Origin: Rhodopirellula halodulae
Lineage (GTDB): Bacteria; Planctomycetota; Planctomycetia; Pirellulales; Pirellulaceae
NCBI RefSeq assembly: GCF_020966775.1
Contig: NZ_JAJKFV010000011.1
Span: 1 to 64,000, forward strand
Direction of reading: 5' to 3'
DNA: 64,000 nt
Under the pieces are notes generated by a model. The model did no database searches. It saw nothing but the letters and a program-made list of their open reading frames with translations, and was not told where the DNA came from. Made by a program: the position numbers and the translations under genes. Of the stretch, positions 34,845-43,796 are shown in pieces. Every line of letters begins with the position of its first letter. Position 1 is the first letter of the stretch.

Positions 34845-35771
34845 ATGATGAACCAGTCCGAGAAAACTTCACTGCTCGATTATCAAGACCAAAGTTACGG
34901 CAGTGACCCCACGAAGGTCCGAGACACGAATAAATACACAGACGAATACGTTCGGGGCTTCGTCGAAAAATGGGACGAACTGATCGACTGGGATCAACGC
35001 AGCGAATCGGAAGGTGATTTCTTCATCCGAGAACTCGAGAAACGTGGTGTCCGACGAGTCCTGGATGTCGCAACGGGGACCGGCTTTCATTCGGTTCGAT
35101 TGATCGAGGCCGGCTTTGAAGTGGTGAGTGCTGACGGAAGTCCCTACATGCTTGCCAAAGCCTTCGAGAATGCCCGGCGGCGAGGGCACGTCCTCCGTAC
35201 GGTCCAGGCCGATTGGCGGTGGCTAAATCGCGATATCTACGGCCGCTTCGATGCCGTCATTTGTCTAGGCAATTCGTTCACTCATTTGTTTAGCGACCGC
35301 GACCGCCGAAAGGCCCTGGCCGAGTTCTACTCGTCGCTGAGGCACGATGGCGTGCTGATACTTGATCAACGAAACTACGATTCCATTCTGGACAACGGTT
35401 TCAACTCCAAACACAAATACTACTACTGTGGCGACAGAGTTTCCGCAGTCCCCGAGCATGTCGACGAGGGGCTCGCACGATTTTGCTACTCGTTCCCAGA
35501 TGGCTCTGAATACCACTTGAACATGTTTCCCTTGCGAAAAAAGTATGTTTGCGGTCTGATGCAAGAAGTCGGTTTTCAACGCGTCGATACGTTTGGTGAC
35601 TTCCAAGAAACCTATCACGAGGAAGACCCCGATTTCTTCGTTCACGTTGCGGAGAAGTGCTATCACTCGCTCGTGCCCGAAGACCAACGCGTCATTGGTG
35701 ACCAAGCGCACGTTGACAATGATGAAACCGGCACCAACGGTCGTGGTGAATCAACGGAGGCTATCTCGTGA
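34845..35771 (+). CDS. gsmt: Glycine/sarcosine N-methyltransferase (betaine synthesis step 1-2)
   Basis: 308 residues from the ATG at 34845 (AAGGA at 34834-34838); ATG 34848 is equally possible, and in-frame starts at 34797/34800 are less likely. Class I SAM methyltransferase with the GSMT-specific N-terminus (YTDEYVRGFVEKWDELIDW), motif I VLDVATGTGFHSVRL, and the block ADWRWLNRD...VICLGNSFTHLF. It converts glycine to sarcosine and then dimethylglycine using S-adenosylmethionine. First gene of a three-gene operon whose second gene adds the last methyl groups. Near-complete match of diagnostic blocks to halophile enzymes makes this a firm call. Confidence 0.95.
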   Translation: MMNQSEKTSLLDYQDQSYGSDPTKVRDTNKYTDEYVRGFVEKWDELIDWDQRSESEGDFFIRELEKRGVRRVLDVATGTGFHSVRLIEAGFEVVSADGSPYMLAKAFENARRRGHVLRTVQADWRWLNRDIYGRFDAVICLGNSFTHLFSDRDRRKALAEFYSSLRHDGVLILDQRNYDSILDNGFNSKHKYYYCGDRVSAVPEHVDEGLARFCYSFPDGSEYHLNMFPLRKKYVCGLMQEVGFQRVDTFGDFQETYHEEDPDFFVHVAEKCYHSLVPEDQRVIGDQAHVDNDETGTNGRGESTEAIS

Positions 35772-36604
35772 ATTGCAATTACGATGCTGCAACTGAAACC
35801 GCGAGAAATTACTACAACAGCGAGGATGCCGACCGCTTCTACGCGGAAATCTGGGGCGGCGAGGACATCCACGTGGGCCTGTATCAGTCACCTGATGAAG
35901 CGATCGCGACCGCCAGTCGCCGGACCGTCGAGGCGATGGCCGACCGGTTGGAAAAGGTTAACCAAACCTCCACCGTTCTCGACATCGGAAGCGGCTATGG
36001 CGGTGCGGCCCGCGTCGTCGCAAAGCGATTTGGATGCCGTGTCATCGGTTTGAATTTAGCTGAAACGGAGAATGCTCGGCATCGCGAATTGAACGTTGCG
36101 GCTGGCATGAACGAGCAAATTCAAGTTCTCGACGGACGCTTTGAATCCATCCCGCTAGAAGACCAATCGGTGGATGTCGTCTGGTCTCAAGATGCGATCT
36201 TGCACAGCGGCGACCGGAAAACCGTGCTAAGTGAAGTCAACCGAGTGCTCCGCTCAGGCGGCCAGTTCGTGTTCACCGACCCAATGCAAAGCGACCAGTG
36301 CCCCGACGGCGTGTTGCAACCGATTCTGGAACGAATTCATCTCCCAGACCTGGGCTCACCCGGCTTCTACCGGCAGGAGGCCTCCAATTTGGGATGGAAT
36401 GACCTTGGGTTCCAGGATTTGAGTCATCAATTGGTCAATCACTACGCTCGCGTCTTAGAAACCACTCGGCAACGTGAAGCGGAACTGGAAGAAAAGGTTT
36501 CCGAAGCATACATCCAGCGGATGAAGAACGGACTCCAGCACTGGATCGACGGTGGCAACGCGGGTCATTTGGCTTGGGGCATTTTCCTTTTTGAAAAACC
36601 GTGA
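35768..36604 (+). CDS. sdmt: Sarcosine/dimethylglycine N-methyltransferase (final betaine step)
   Basis: 278 residues, GTG start overlapping the previous stop by 4 bp (GTGA). SDMT signature at the N-terminus (TARNYYNSEDADRFYAEIWG, GEDIHVGLY), SAM motif I VLDIGSGYGGAARV, and VWSQDAILHSGDR in the active-site strand. It methylates sarcosine and dimethylglycine to glycine betaine. With the preceding enzyme it provides the complete glycine to betaine route, independent of choline. Confidence 0.95.
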   Translation: MNCNYDAATETARNYYNSEDADRFYAEIWGGEDIHVGLYQSPDEAIATASRRTVEAMADRLEKVNQTSTVLDIGSGYGGAARVVAKRFGCRVIGLNLAETENARHRELNVAAGMNEQIQVLDGRFESIPLEDQSVDVVWSQDAILHSGDRKTVLSEVNRVLRSGGQFVFTDPMQSDQCPDGVLQPILERIHLPDLGSPGFYRQEASNLGWNDLGFQDLSHQLVNHYARVLETTRQREAELEEKVSEAYIQRMKNGLQHWIDGGNAGHLAWGIFLFEKP

Positions 36605-38376
36605 TTGATACCGACCCTAATCAAGAATCTGCGAGCGAAACGCCAGCAGTCGTCGATGAAACTGACCAAAGTGGTTGGCAACGACACTTCCGCGTGCATC
36701 CGGTGGTCTTCCCAACCGCCGCGATCGGGATCTTGCTTCTTGTCCTGATCACGATCATCCTTCCGACCGAAAAAGCCGCGGATGCACTGGCGTTACTTCG
36801 AGACCGGATCAGCGACCAATTCGGTTGGTTGTACGTGCTCTCGATGAATGGATTTTTGGCGTTGTCGATTTATTTGGCGTTTGGACGCTACGGTGATATC
36901 CGTTTGGGTCGGCCTGACGATCGGCCGGAGTTTGGACGTCTTACCTGGTTCGCCATGCTTTTCAGCGCAGGGATGGGAATCGGCTTGGTTTTTTGGAGTG
37001 TGGCCGAACCCATCGACCATTTTCTTGATGCGCCGCCTGGCAGTGAGTCAGCGAACTGGCCCTCGCGGATGGCAATGGCAACGACAATCTTTCACTGGGG
37101 ACTGCATCCCTGGGCACTCTATGCGATGGTCGCTCTTGCTCTGGCATACGCGGGATTTCGGAAGGGGCGTCCACTCAGTTTGCGTTCCCTGCTGCATCCA
37201 TTGCTGGGGCGTCGTTGCGACGGCTTTCTCGGAAACTTAATCGACATTCTGGCAATCGTCGCGACATTGACCGGCGTCGCAACCTCACTTGGCATTGGTG
37301 CTCAACAAGTCAACGCGGGCTTTGCCTATTTGTTTGGTGTGCCGGTGGACCTGACGGTTCAGGTGATTGTCATTGCGGTCATCACCGCGATTGCAACCGT
37401 GTCGGTCGTGCTCGGTTTGGATGTGGGCATCCGAAGGCTCTCGGAACTGAACATCTTCCTCGCCACTTGTTTGATGCTACTGGTAATCTTCGGCGCCGGA
37501 TGGACCGGCTATCTGCGTGGTCTCGTCGACAATGTGGGCGCTTATCTACAAATCTTGCCAACGAGCTCTTTCCGCACCGGTGCCTACAGTAGCGAAGGCC
37601 GTCAATGGTTGACCGGATGGACCGTTTTCTTTTGGGCGTGGTGGATTTCCTGGTCTCCTTTCGTCGGAATGTTCATCGCTCGCGTCTCCCGAGGCAGAAC
37701 CATTCGGGAATTTATCATTGGTGTCTTGTTGGTTCCGTCATTAATCGGCATGGCCTGGTTGACCGCGTTTGGAAACACCACGCTCAAGCAGCACACCCAA
37801 ATTGAAACACTTCGGTCGCAAGGGGTCGATGCGGACAAAACGCTGCCGCTGTATCAAGTCGCCATCACCGACAATGACGGCGAGCTGACGAAAGACGACG
37901 AAGGCAACTGGGCCCATCAAGGCGAACGACTCACTGCCGTCGAATATCGCAGCGAAACCATCGTGACGGCAGATGGAAGTGAACAGATCGCAACATTGCC
38001 CACCGTGATGTTTGTGATGCTGGACGGCTTATTCCAAACCCAATGGCTGGTCACATTTGCGATTTCGATCGCGACGATCTGCATCATCCTGTTTTTTGTC
38101 ACCTCGTCCGATTCAGCATCCATGGTGATCGACATCATTGCGTCGGGTGGCAATCCAAATCCTCCCCTGGGCACGCGATTGTTTTGGGCCATCACGGAAG
38201 GAGTCGTCGCAGCGACGTTGCTGGTGGTGGGCGGTCTACAAGCCTTGCAAGCTGCCTCCATCGCCACCGCACTGCCGATGGTCCTGATCTTGATCCTTGC
38301 CTGCATTGCCTTGCTGAAGGACTTGCGAGCAGAAATAGAACCAAGTCAATCAGGCCAACCAGTTGAAAGCCGTTGA
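36601..38376 (+). CDS. BCCT family glycine betaine transporter
   Basis: 591 residues, GTG start overlapping the SDMT stop by 4 bp. About 12 membrane helices; substrate motif GMGIGLVFWSVAEP and the Trp-rich BCCT signature WTVFFWAWWISWSPFVGMFIAR. The family imports betaine, choline or carnitine with Na+ or H+. An extra hydrophilic loop of ~70 residues follows FGNTTLKQHTQ (about residues 393-462), which is unusual. Being in one operon with the synthesis genes, it probably recaptures leaked betaine or imports external betaine under osmotic stress. Confidence 0.92.
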   Translation: MIDTDPNQESASETPAVVDETDQSGWQRHFRVHPVVFPTAAIGILLLVLITIILPTEKAADALALLRDRISDQFGWLYVLSMNGFLALSIYLAFGRYGDIRLGRPDDRPEFGRLTWFAMLFSAGMGIGLVFWSVAEPIDHFLDAPPGSESANWPSRMAMATTIFHWGLHPWALYAMVALALAYAGFRKGRPLSLRSLLHPLLGRRCDGFLGNLIDILAIVATLTGVATSLGIGAQQVNAGFAYLFGVPVDLTVQVIVIAVITAIATVSVVLGLDVGIRRLSELNIFLATCLMLLVIFGAGWTGYLRGLVDNVGAYLQILPTSSFRTGAYSSEGRQWLTGWTVFFWAWWISWSPFVGMFIARVSRGRTIREFIIGVLLVPSLIGMAWLTAFGNTTLKQHTQIETLRSQGVDADKTLPLYQVAITDNDGELTKDDEGNWAHQGERLTAVEYRSETIVTADGSEQIATLPTVMFVMLDGLFQTQWLVTFAISIATICIILFFVTSSDSASMVIDIIASGGNPNPPLGTRLFWAITEGVVAATLLVVGGLQALQAASIATALPMVLILILACIALLKDLRAEIEPSQSGQPVESR

Positions 38377-38388
38377 AATCTCAGTTGC

Positions 38389-39294
38389 CTAGTCTTGCTG
38401 ATAACGCTGGGCCACAACACGGAACTCGAAACCATTGGCGGTGGCAATGCTGACGAACACGGTCTTCTCGATCTCCTCCACGGAATCGTGCCCCGCGTCC
38501 CGAGCGAATTCAAGTTCAAGCTTTGCCAATTCTGCTTCCAGGGCAGGCGGAATGAATTTCAAAACGAATCGACCGTTGGTTGAGATTCCCGCCTGGTTCA
38601 GCAATCGATGTTCAAACTCTTTCAGTGGGCTGGCGTGGGTCCACATGAAATACAACCGCCCCTCCTGACTCGGATCTGACAACCGTCGAGCACGGACGGA
38701 TGAGGCAAAGCCTTTCGCGAGATCCATTCCGTGCTGGTCTCCACCGATCACTCCGAGTTCGATTTCAAAGTGGCCCAACTGACGAGCGTATTCACCCAAG
38801 TCCTTCGCCTGCCAATCGATTTGCCAACGTTCGTGACGAGGCACGCTCGCTTCTGTCTCACCGCTCAACAGATCGGGCCCAGCGGAGCCAACAGGTGCCC
38901 GACCTTCCAATCCGCTCGCCCCAACCTTCGGGTCGAGCGAATTCGGGTCGAGCGATTCCGTCAGTCCGGGAAGCCGAGCCACGGCAACGACCGAGTCCAG
39001 AGCTGTTTGCAGGTCCAGCGGTTTCAGCGCGTCGACCTCTTCCTGAGACGGGGTGTCGAAGGGCTGGTCGATACGAATTCCGCTCGTCGCTCGAACCATT
39101 CGCACTTTCGCGACCGGCTCGGATTGCCGCTGAACCTCATCCGGCAGCAGGCACCAAAGAAGGAACAAGACACCCACCAAAGCCGATAACATCAACGTCA
39201 GCGTCAAGAAAAGCGACGACACCGCGTCGAACCAACTGGTCCGCATCGAGCCCAAACTTCGCGTTTTCGACACGTGGTTTTGTCTTGCTGGCAT
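38389..39294 (-). CDS. Single-pass membrane protein of unknown function
   Basis: 301 residues from the ATG at 39294; the longer frame to 39510 adds 72 unlikely residues. One strong membrane helix (SSLFLTLTLMLSALVGVLFLLWCLL, about residues 25-49), then a Pro/Glu-rich linker, then a periplasmic domain (~150-300) with LGHFEIELGVIGGDQ and FVLKFIPPALEAELAKLELEFA. Its topology resembles ExbD/TolR or TonB-type proteins, but no family motif is visible. Convergent with the BCCT gene, 12 bp apart. Confidence 0.65.
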   Translation of the reverse strand: MPARQNHVSKTRSLGSMRTSWFDAVSSLFLTLTLMLSALVGVLFLLWCLLPDEVQRQSEPVAKVRMVRATSGIRIDQPFDTPSQEEVDALKPLDLQTALDSVVAVARLPGLTESLDPNSLDPKVGASGLEGRAPVGSAGPDLLSGETEASVPRHERWQIDWQAKDLGEYARQLGHFEIELGVIGGDQHGMDLAKGFASSVRARRLSDPSQEGRLYFMWTHASPLKEFEHRLLNQAGISTNGRFVLKFIPPALEAELAKLELEFARDAGHDSVEEIEKTVFVSIATANGFEFRVVAQRYQQD

Positions 39295-39609
39295 TTGTGA
39301 GCTCCGGTGACCCTGGCGATGAATGAAGCCCGATTCTAGTGGTTTCGTTGTGACAACGCGGAAGTTTCCCTGGCCGTCGAGGTGCGCCTTGCGATGCGTA
39401 ACCCAGCTAAACAGGGTGGAAAATGGCGTCCCAGACCGAGATTTAGATTCGATGAATCCACCAGATTTTCGGGCAGCGGACGAACAAGCTCGGTTGACTC
39501 GGTGTAGCAAGAAATGAGAATACGAGGACCTGCCGACCGTATTTTTCTCGATGGAAAACGTCGCGGACGCACGTTTCCGCCAACACCTTCGACCGCTTGA
39601 AGGCCAACC
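39295..39609. other. 315-bp intergenic region, nothing recognised
   Basis: Divergent spacer between the membrane protein gene (-) and the small Cys/His-rich protein gene (+). It presumably holds both promoters. No repeat, hairpin or gene is supported. Confidence 0.4.
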
Positions 39610-40080
39610 TTGTCCCAGCTCAGGCTACCAACGACCTGCGTTTTGCTGGCGTCATTGCTGATCAGCAATGTCGCGGGCTGGCTGCACGTCGGTTGCTGCT
39701 CGAGCGTATCCAACGTTGCCCCAAGTGTTCAAAACGTCGCGGTAGCATCCGCCGTCGCCTCACATTCGTGCTGCTGTCACGATCATTGCCATCTGGCAAC
39801 ACCTGCTCGACAGACGGCCCAAGATCAAACGTCGCACGAAGGCGTTCCGGGCAACGAGCATGACTCCGACACGTGCAGCATCTGCCAGCACTTTTCTTTG
39901 TCGCGACATGCGACGGCTCTGCTAAGCGGTCCGGTCTGCATCACGATCGTCCCGACGCCTCAAAGTGTGATTCCGGTCTCGGATCACATCTCACAATCCA
40001 TCCAGCGCGGTGGACTTTCTGTGCGTGGGCCACCGAATGCTTCTATGCATTCGTTTTCCCGAAGTCAGCCAACGGTTTAA
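39610..40080 (+). CDS. Small secreted Cys/His-rich protein, DUF2946-like
   Basis: 156 residues from a TTG at 39610; there is no better in-frame start. Signal peptide (TTCVLLASLLISNVAGWLHV), then metal-ligand-like clusters GCCSS, SHSCCCHDHCH and NEHDSDTCSICQHFS. It ends RGGLSVRGPP..., recalling the RGPP terminus of DUF2946 proteins, which often lie beside TonB receptors or copper genes. Probably periplasmic metal binding, though neither partner nor metal is visible here. Coding status is moderately supported by the signal peptide and clusters. Confidence 0.55.
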   Translation: MSQLRLPTTCVLLASLLISNVAGWLHVGCCSSVSNVAPSVQNVAVASAVASHSCCCHDHCHLATPARQTAQDQTSHEGVPGNEHDSDTCSICQHFSLSRHATALLSGPVCITIVPTPQSVIPVSDHISQSIQRGGLSVRGPPNASMHSFSRSQPTV

Positions 40081-40276
40081 AGACCGAGAGCGTTCGTGCA
40101 CCTCGCATGAGCACTCCCGTGCCTAACCTTAGACGCGGATCTGTGATCTTTCGTCTGTTCGATCCCCCGAACAATTTCGAAGATGTGTCGCGGCTAGCTG
40201 CCCGACACTCAGATCGCTGAAGCGATCATCACGCTGACTTCGCAACCCGGTCCATGTGTTTTGAAGGTTTCGCGTG

Positions 40277-41476
40277 ATGGCAAGCGTTCCCGCTGCCGCC
40301 CCGAAGCAAAGCTGGTTGTCGAAAGTCATGACAACCGACTTTTGCCCTTGGGCGAATCGTTTTGTTTATTGGTTGAAAGAGCCCGTTGGCTGGTTCGCGT
40401 TGGCGACCTTGGTCAGCGTGCTCATCGGGATGTACTTCAGCCCCATCGGATGGTCGCTCGCGGCTTCGCTGACCGCCATCATCGTGGCGGGGATGGCGTG
40501 GCCGTGGATCGCGGTGAACGCCACTCGTTGCGCACTGCGACCAGAAGTCCCCACGGTTCACGAGGGCACGTCGTGCCGAATGGTGTTGGCCGTTAAAAAC
40601 CGATTGCCGCTGCCCGTCATGGGATTAGCGATCGAAGGTTACTTGGATTGCCACGCCAGCGAAGACAACACACCGACCGTCGGATTAATGCGTGTGCCAC
40701 CGCTTTGCACCGCAGAGTACGGTGTCGATGTCACGCCACAACTTCGCGGTCACTACCCGGTCACGCAACCGAAGGTTGCCTGCTCGTTTCCCTTTGGAAT
40801 CTGGACCGCTCGTCGCGATTTGGCGGAATCAACCCCCATCACCGTTTGGCCAAAGGTCTATCCCATCCAAGGCCAACTGCCCATCGTTGGGAAGTGTTTC
40901 GCTGCTCAGGCCGAGGGCGATCGAGGCGGCCGGACAGGCGATTTCCTGGGGGCCCGAGTTTTCCGCCGCGGCGATTCAGCGAAACAGGTGAACTGGGTCG
41001 CATCGGAACGCAGCCAATCACTGATCGTCAACGAACGTGGCGAAGCTCAAACGCCGCAGATCGCGGTGTTGGTCGACACTCGCTGCCTTGCCGGACGAAA
41101 TGCCTTGGCACGACAACTTCGCGTGGCCGCCAGTCTGCTGCACTCGTTCCATCACTCCCAAATCAATGCCCAAGTATGGCTGGGTCGGCAAGAACTGACC
41201 TATGGACTGCACGCCGCCGGTCGTCGCAAGATGCTGGATGCTTTGGCCGACATTCCGGTCGATGGCAACCAAGACCACTGCGAACTCAACGGCATCCCCC
41301 GCATCGAAATTCGCGGCACGGCCGATGGCGTCATCCATCTCCATTTCCATCAAGCCGCCACGGGCCGCGTCCAGCGAGAACGTTGTCACGAAATCGCAAT
41401 CCCCGCGGGTGCTGACCTGGAACATGCGATATTGACGGTTTGGAAGGAGGTGCTGCATGTCAAAGTCGCCGCCTGA
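40277..41476 (+). CDS. DUF58 domain protein (MoxR operon)
   Basis: 399 residues from the ATG at 40277. Two adjacent membrane helices near residues 34-78 (WFALATLVSVLIGMYF, SLAASLTAIIVAGMAWPWI), a beta-rich middle part and the DUF58 core (GDRGGRTGDFLGARVFRRGDSAKQVNWVASER), which forms a von Willebrand-like fold with DTRC as the metal-site relic. DUF58 proteins accompany MoxR ATPases and transglutaminase-like membrane proteins. First gene of a five-gene overlapping operon; its 3' end overlaps the next gene by 20 bp. Confidence 0.88.
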   Translation: MASVPAAAPKQSWLSKVMTTDFCPWANRFVYWLKEPVGWFALATLVSVLIGMYFSPIGWSLAASLTAIIVAGMAWPWIAVNATRCALRPEVPTVHEGTSCRMVLAVKNRLPLPVMGLAIEGYLDCHASEDNTPTVGLMRVPPLCTAEYGVDVTPQLRGHYPVTQPKVACSFPFGIWTARRDLAESTPITVWPKVYPIQGQLPIVGKCFAAQAEGDRGGRTGDFLGARVFRRGDSAKQVNWVASERSQSLIVNERGEAQTPQIAVLVDTRCLAGRNALARQLRVAASLLHSFHHSQINAQVWLGRQELTYGLHAAGRRKMLDALADIPVDGNQDHCELNGIPRIEIRGTADGVIHLHFHQAATGRVQRERCHEIAIPAGADLEHAILTVWKEVLHVKVAA

Positions 41477-43796
41477 GCAAAACCTTTGGTTCGATCGCAA
41501 AACGTCCGAGGCCGTGACCCTCGCGGTCATCTCCCTGTTCGCCGTGGGATGTTTGCGTCGTCCCGTTGAGCCACCTGCACTGTTCTTCACGGAACTGTTC
41601 TTGATCGCGGGCGTCTTTGTGGCCTGCTACGTGGTCACGCGATCGCCAAAGTTCAGCTACCGCATCGAATGGCTCGCGTTGATCCCGCTCACACCGGTGG
41701 TCATGGCTTTCCTGGCCAGAGCCCTCGGCTCACCGATCGCCTACGAGATGTCCATGTTGACGACGTTGGGTACCGCATCGTTGGCCTTGGCCATCGGAAC
41801 CCAACATCGCCCCAAAGCGAAGCAAGAGAAAAGCTCGGAAGATACCATTCTCGAACTGGAAACACCTGACAACACCTCGCGGCTGCGTCCGATGTCCCTG
41901 GTGGCGTCCGGGTTTCTCACGTTGTTCACAGTTTCGATTTCTGACAATCAATCAGCGGTTCTCATCGCGATCGTTTGGATGAGCGTTTGCGTGTGGCACC
42001 TGGTTGCAAATCACTGGGAACGTTTCGAACAATGCGCCGTCACGCGAGTCCAACGCAACACCGGGCTGCGTCCCATGACGGTGATCCTCGCCGTGGTGCT
42101 GTGCCTCGTCAGTGGATTGGTTGCTCGCGATCGTCTGGGAGACACCACCAAACTCGCCTTTGGCATCATGCCAACCAGCGGAGGTTCCAAATGGTCGGAC
42201 CCCGCAGCGCGAAGCGGGATCGGGACGGGCGACAAAGCCATCGCCGCGAAAGATCATGCGGAATCGTTTGGTGCTGTCGAATCGGAGCTGTTCCTCGAGT
42301 CCACCGAATCGACGCTGTTCGACATGTTCAGCGACACGATTGGCGAACCCAAACGCGTCAAAAAGTTTGAACGACGCCAAGGTCTGACGCCCGAGAAGTT
42401 CTTGGAAGCTCACGAGAAAACGGCCAAGAGCGAAAAGGGTGGCGGTTCCTTCACCACCGACCGCATGCCGCCCAAGAAACACCTTCACCTCGAAGACACC
42501 CCAGAAAATGCTGTTCTGCAATGGACCGGACCGACGGGAATTCGGTTGGCGATGAATCGCTACGACACGTTTGACGGCGTTGAGTGGACCAATGAACTCA
42601 GCCATCAAAACGACAATCTGCTTCACCGCGAAATCGAAGAAGAAAGCTGGTTCTGCGATCCCAACCTCCTTTCGCTGGTACCGAATTGGCTGCAGCGGCA
42701 ACCTGCGGTTCACCAAGTCAAAATTCTCAAACTCAATTCACCAAAGATTCCGACGTCGATGCTGACGATTGGCGTGAGCATCAAAGACGTCAACCGCCCC
42801 GATTTCTTCGGCATTGCCGAGGATGATACCTACGTCATGCCGGGACGTGACAAGGTGCCGCCACTGACGGTCATCAACACAACTTCGATGAAGCTTGCCG
42901 AAGACGATTTGTTGGAACATCTCCAAGACATTGAGGCGACGACGAAACCACTGTCCAACGCGCAAACCCAAACACAACTAGCGGAACTCACCCGCCAATG
43001 GACGGCTGGAGTGGAAGGCCCCTACGCCAAGCTCAACAGCGTGGTCGATCATCTTCGAGACGAATTTGAGTTCGATCGCGAAGCGACCGCACAAACAGGC
43101 CAACCGCTTCACGAATTTCTGCAAACCCGATCCGGAGGCGACCACTTGTTCGCCACCACCGCGGCCTTGATGGCTCGCGAGCTCGGACTGCATTCACGAT
43201 TGGCCACCGGTTTCTATGTTCGACCCTCCGCGTTTGATATCTCCGCCGGACACACCAATGTCTTGCCGACCGACGTCCATGTTTGGACGGAGATCCAAAT
43301 GAACGACGGACGCTGGTTCCCCATCGAGCCCACTCCGGGATATCGCCAACCGGCTTACCAACCTTCGTTGTGGCTTCGTTCCAAACGTTTCCTTGCCGCC
43401 TACTGGCCGCACTTGAGCCTCATTTCTCTGCTTGCCTGCTTCGCCTACCTGACACGGGTGAGATGGATCGACTTGACCCTTCGCGTGCTTTATCCCATCG
43501 GATCGCTGCTACTACCGCGACATCGCGTGGGACTGGCCATGCGTGTTGTGCAAATGCGAGCCAAACTTGCTGGCTGCCCTCGAACAACCGGGATGCCCCA
43601 ACGCGACTGGTTGCTCGGACTGACAGCTCAACAAGATCAAGCGTCTCACGCCGCCAAACGATTTTGTGACTACGCCGACCGCATGACGTTCGCTCCTCCC
43701 TCTTCATTAAATGCTCCCGCCAATATCCCGAACGAATTTGTCATGAACCTGAATCTCCGGACTCTTCGCCGCATCGCCACGGAGTCCCACGCATGA
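41457..43796 (+). CDS. TgpA-like membrane protein with transglutaminase-like domain lacking the Cys
   Basis: 779 residues; GGAGGTG precedes the ATG at 41457. N-terminal ~6 membrane helices (1-220), a long periplasmic part, the transglutaminase-like domain (~510-630) and a further helix near 660-680. In the domain the expected catalytic Cys block reads SGGDHLFATTAALMAREL, with D562 where Cys is usual. His is kept (H608 in DVHVWTEI) and the third residue is E624 in PIEPTPG. It is therefore probably not a working thiol enzyme. The last gene base region overlaps the MoxR start by 4 bp. Confidence 0.85.
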   Translation: MSKSPPEQNLWFDRKTSEAVTLAVISLFAVGCLRRPVEPPALFFTELFLIAGVFVACYVVTRSPKFSYRIEWLALIPLTPVVMAFLARALGSPIAYEMSMLTTLGTASLALAIGTQHRPKAKQEKSSEDTILELETPDNTSRLRPMSLVASGFLTLFTVSISDNQSAVLIAIVWMSVCVWHLVANHWERFEQCAVTRVQRNTGLRPMTVILAVVLCLVSGLVARDRLGDTTKLAFGIMPTSGGSKWSDPAARSGIGTGDKAIAAKDHAESFGAVESELFLESTESTLFDMFSDTIGEPKRVKKFERRQGLTPEKFLEAHEKTAKSEKGGGSFTTDRMPPKKHLHLEDTPENAVLQWTGPTGIRLAMNRYDTFDGVEWTNELSHQNDNLLHREIEEESWFCDPNLLSLVPNWLQRQPAVHQVKILKLNSPKIPTSMLTIGVSIKDVNRPDFFGIAEDDTYVMPGRDKVPPLTVINTTSMKLAEDDLLEHLQDIEATTKPLSNAQTQTQLAELTRQWTAGVEGPYAKLNSVVDHLRDEFEFDREATAQTGQPLHEFLQTRSGGDHLFATTAALMARELGLHSRLATGFYVRPSAFDISAGHTNVLPTDVHVWTEIQMNDGRWFPIEPTPGYRQPAYQPSLWLRSKRFLAAYWPHLSLISLLACFAYLTRVRWIDLTLRVLYPIGSLLLPRHRVGLAMRVVQMRAKLAGCPRTTGMPQRDWLLGLTAQQDQASHAAKRFCDYADRMTFAPPSSLNAPANIPNEFVMNLNLRTLRRIATESHA

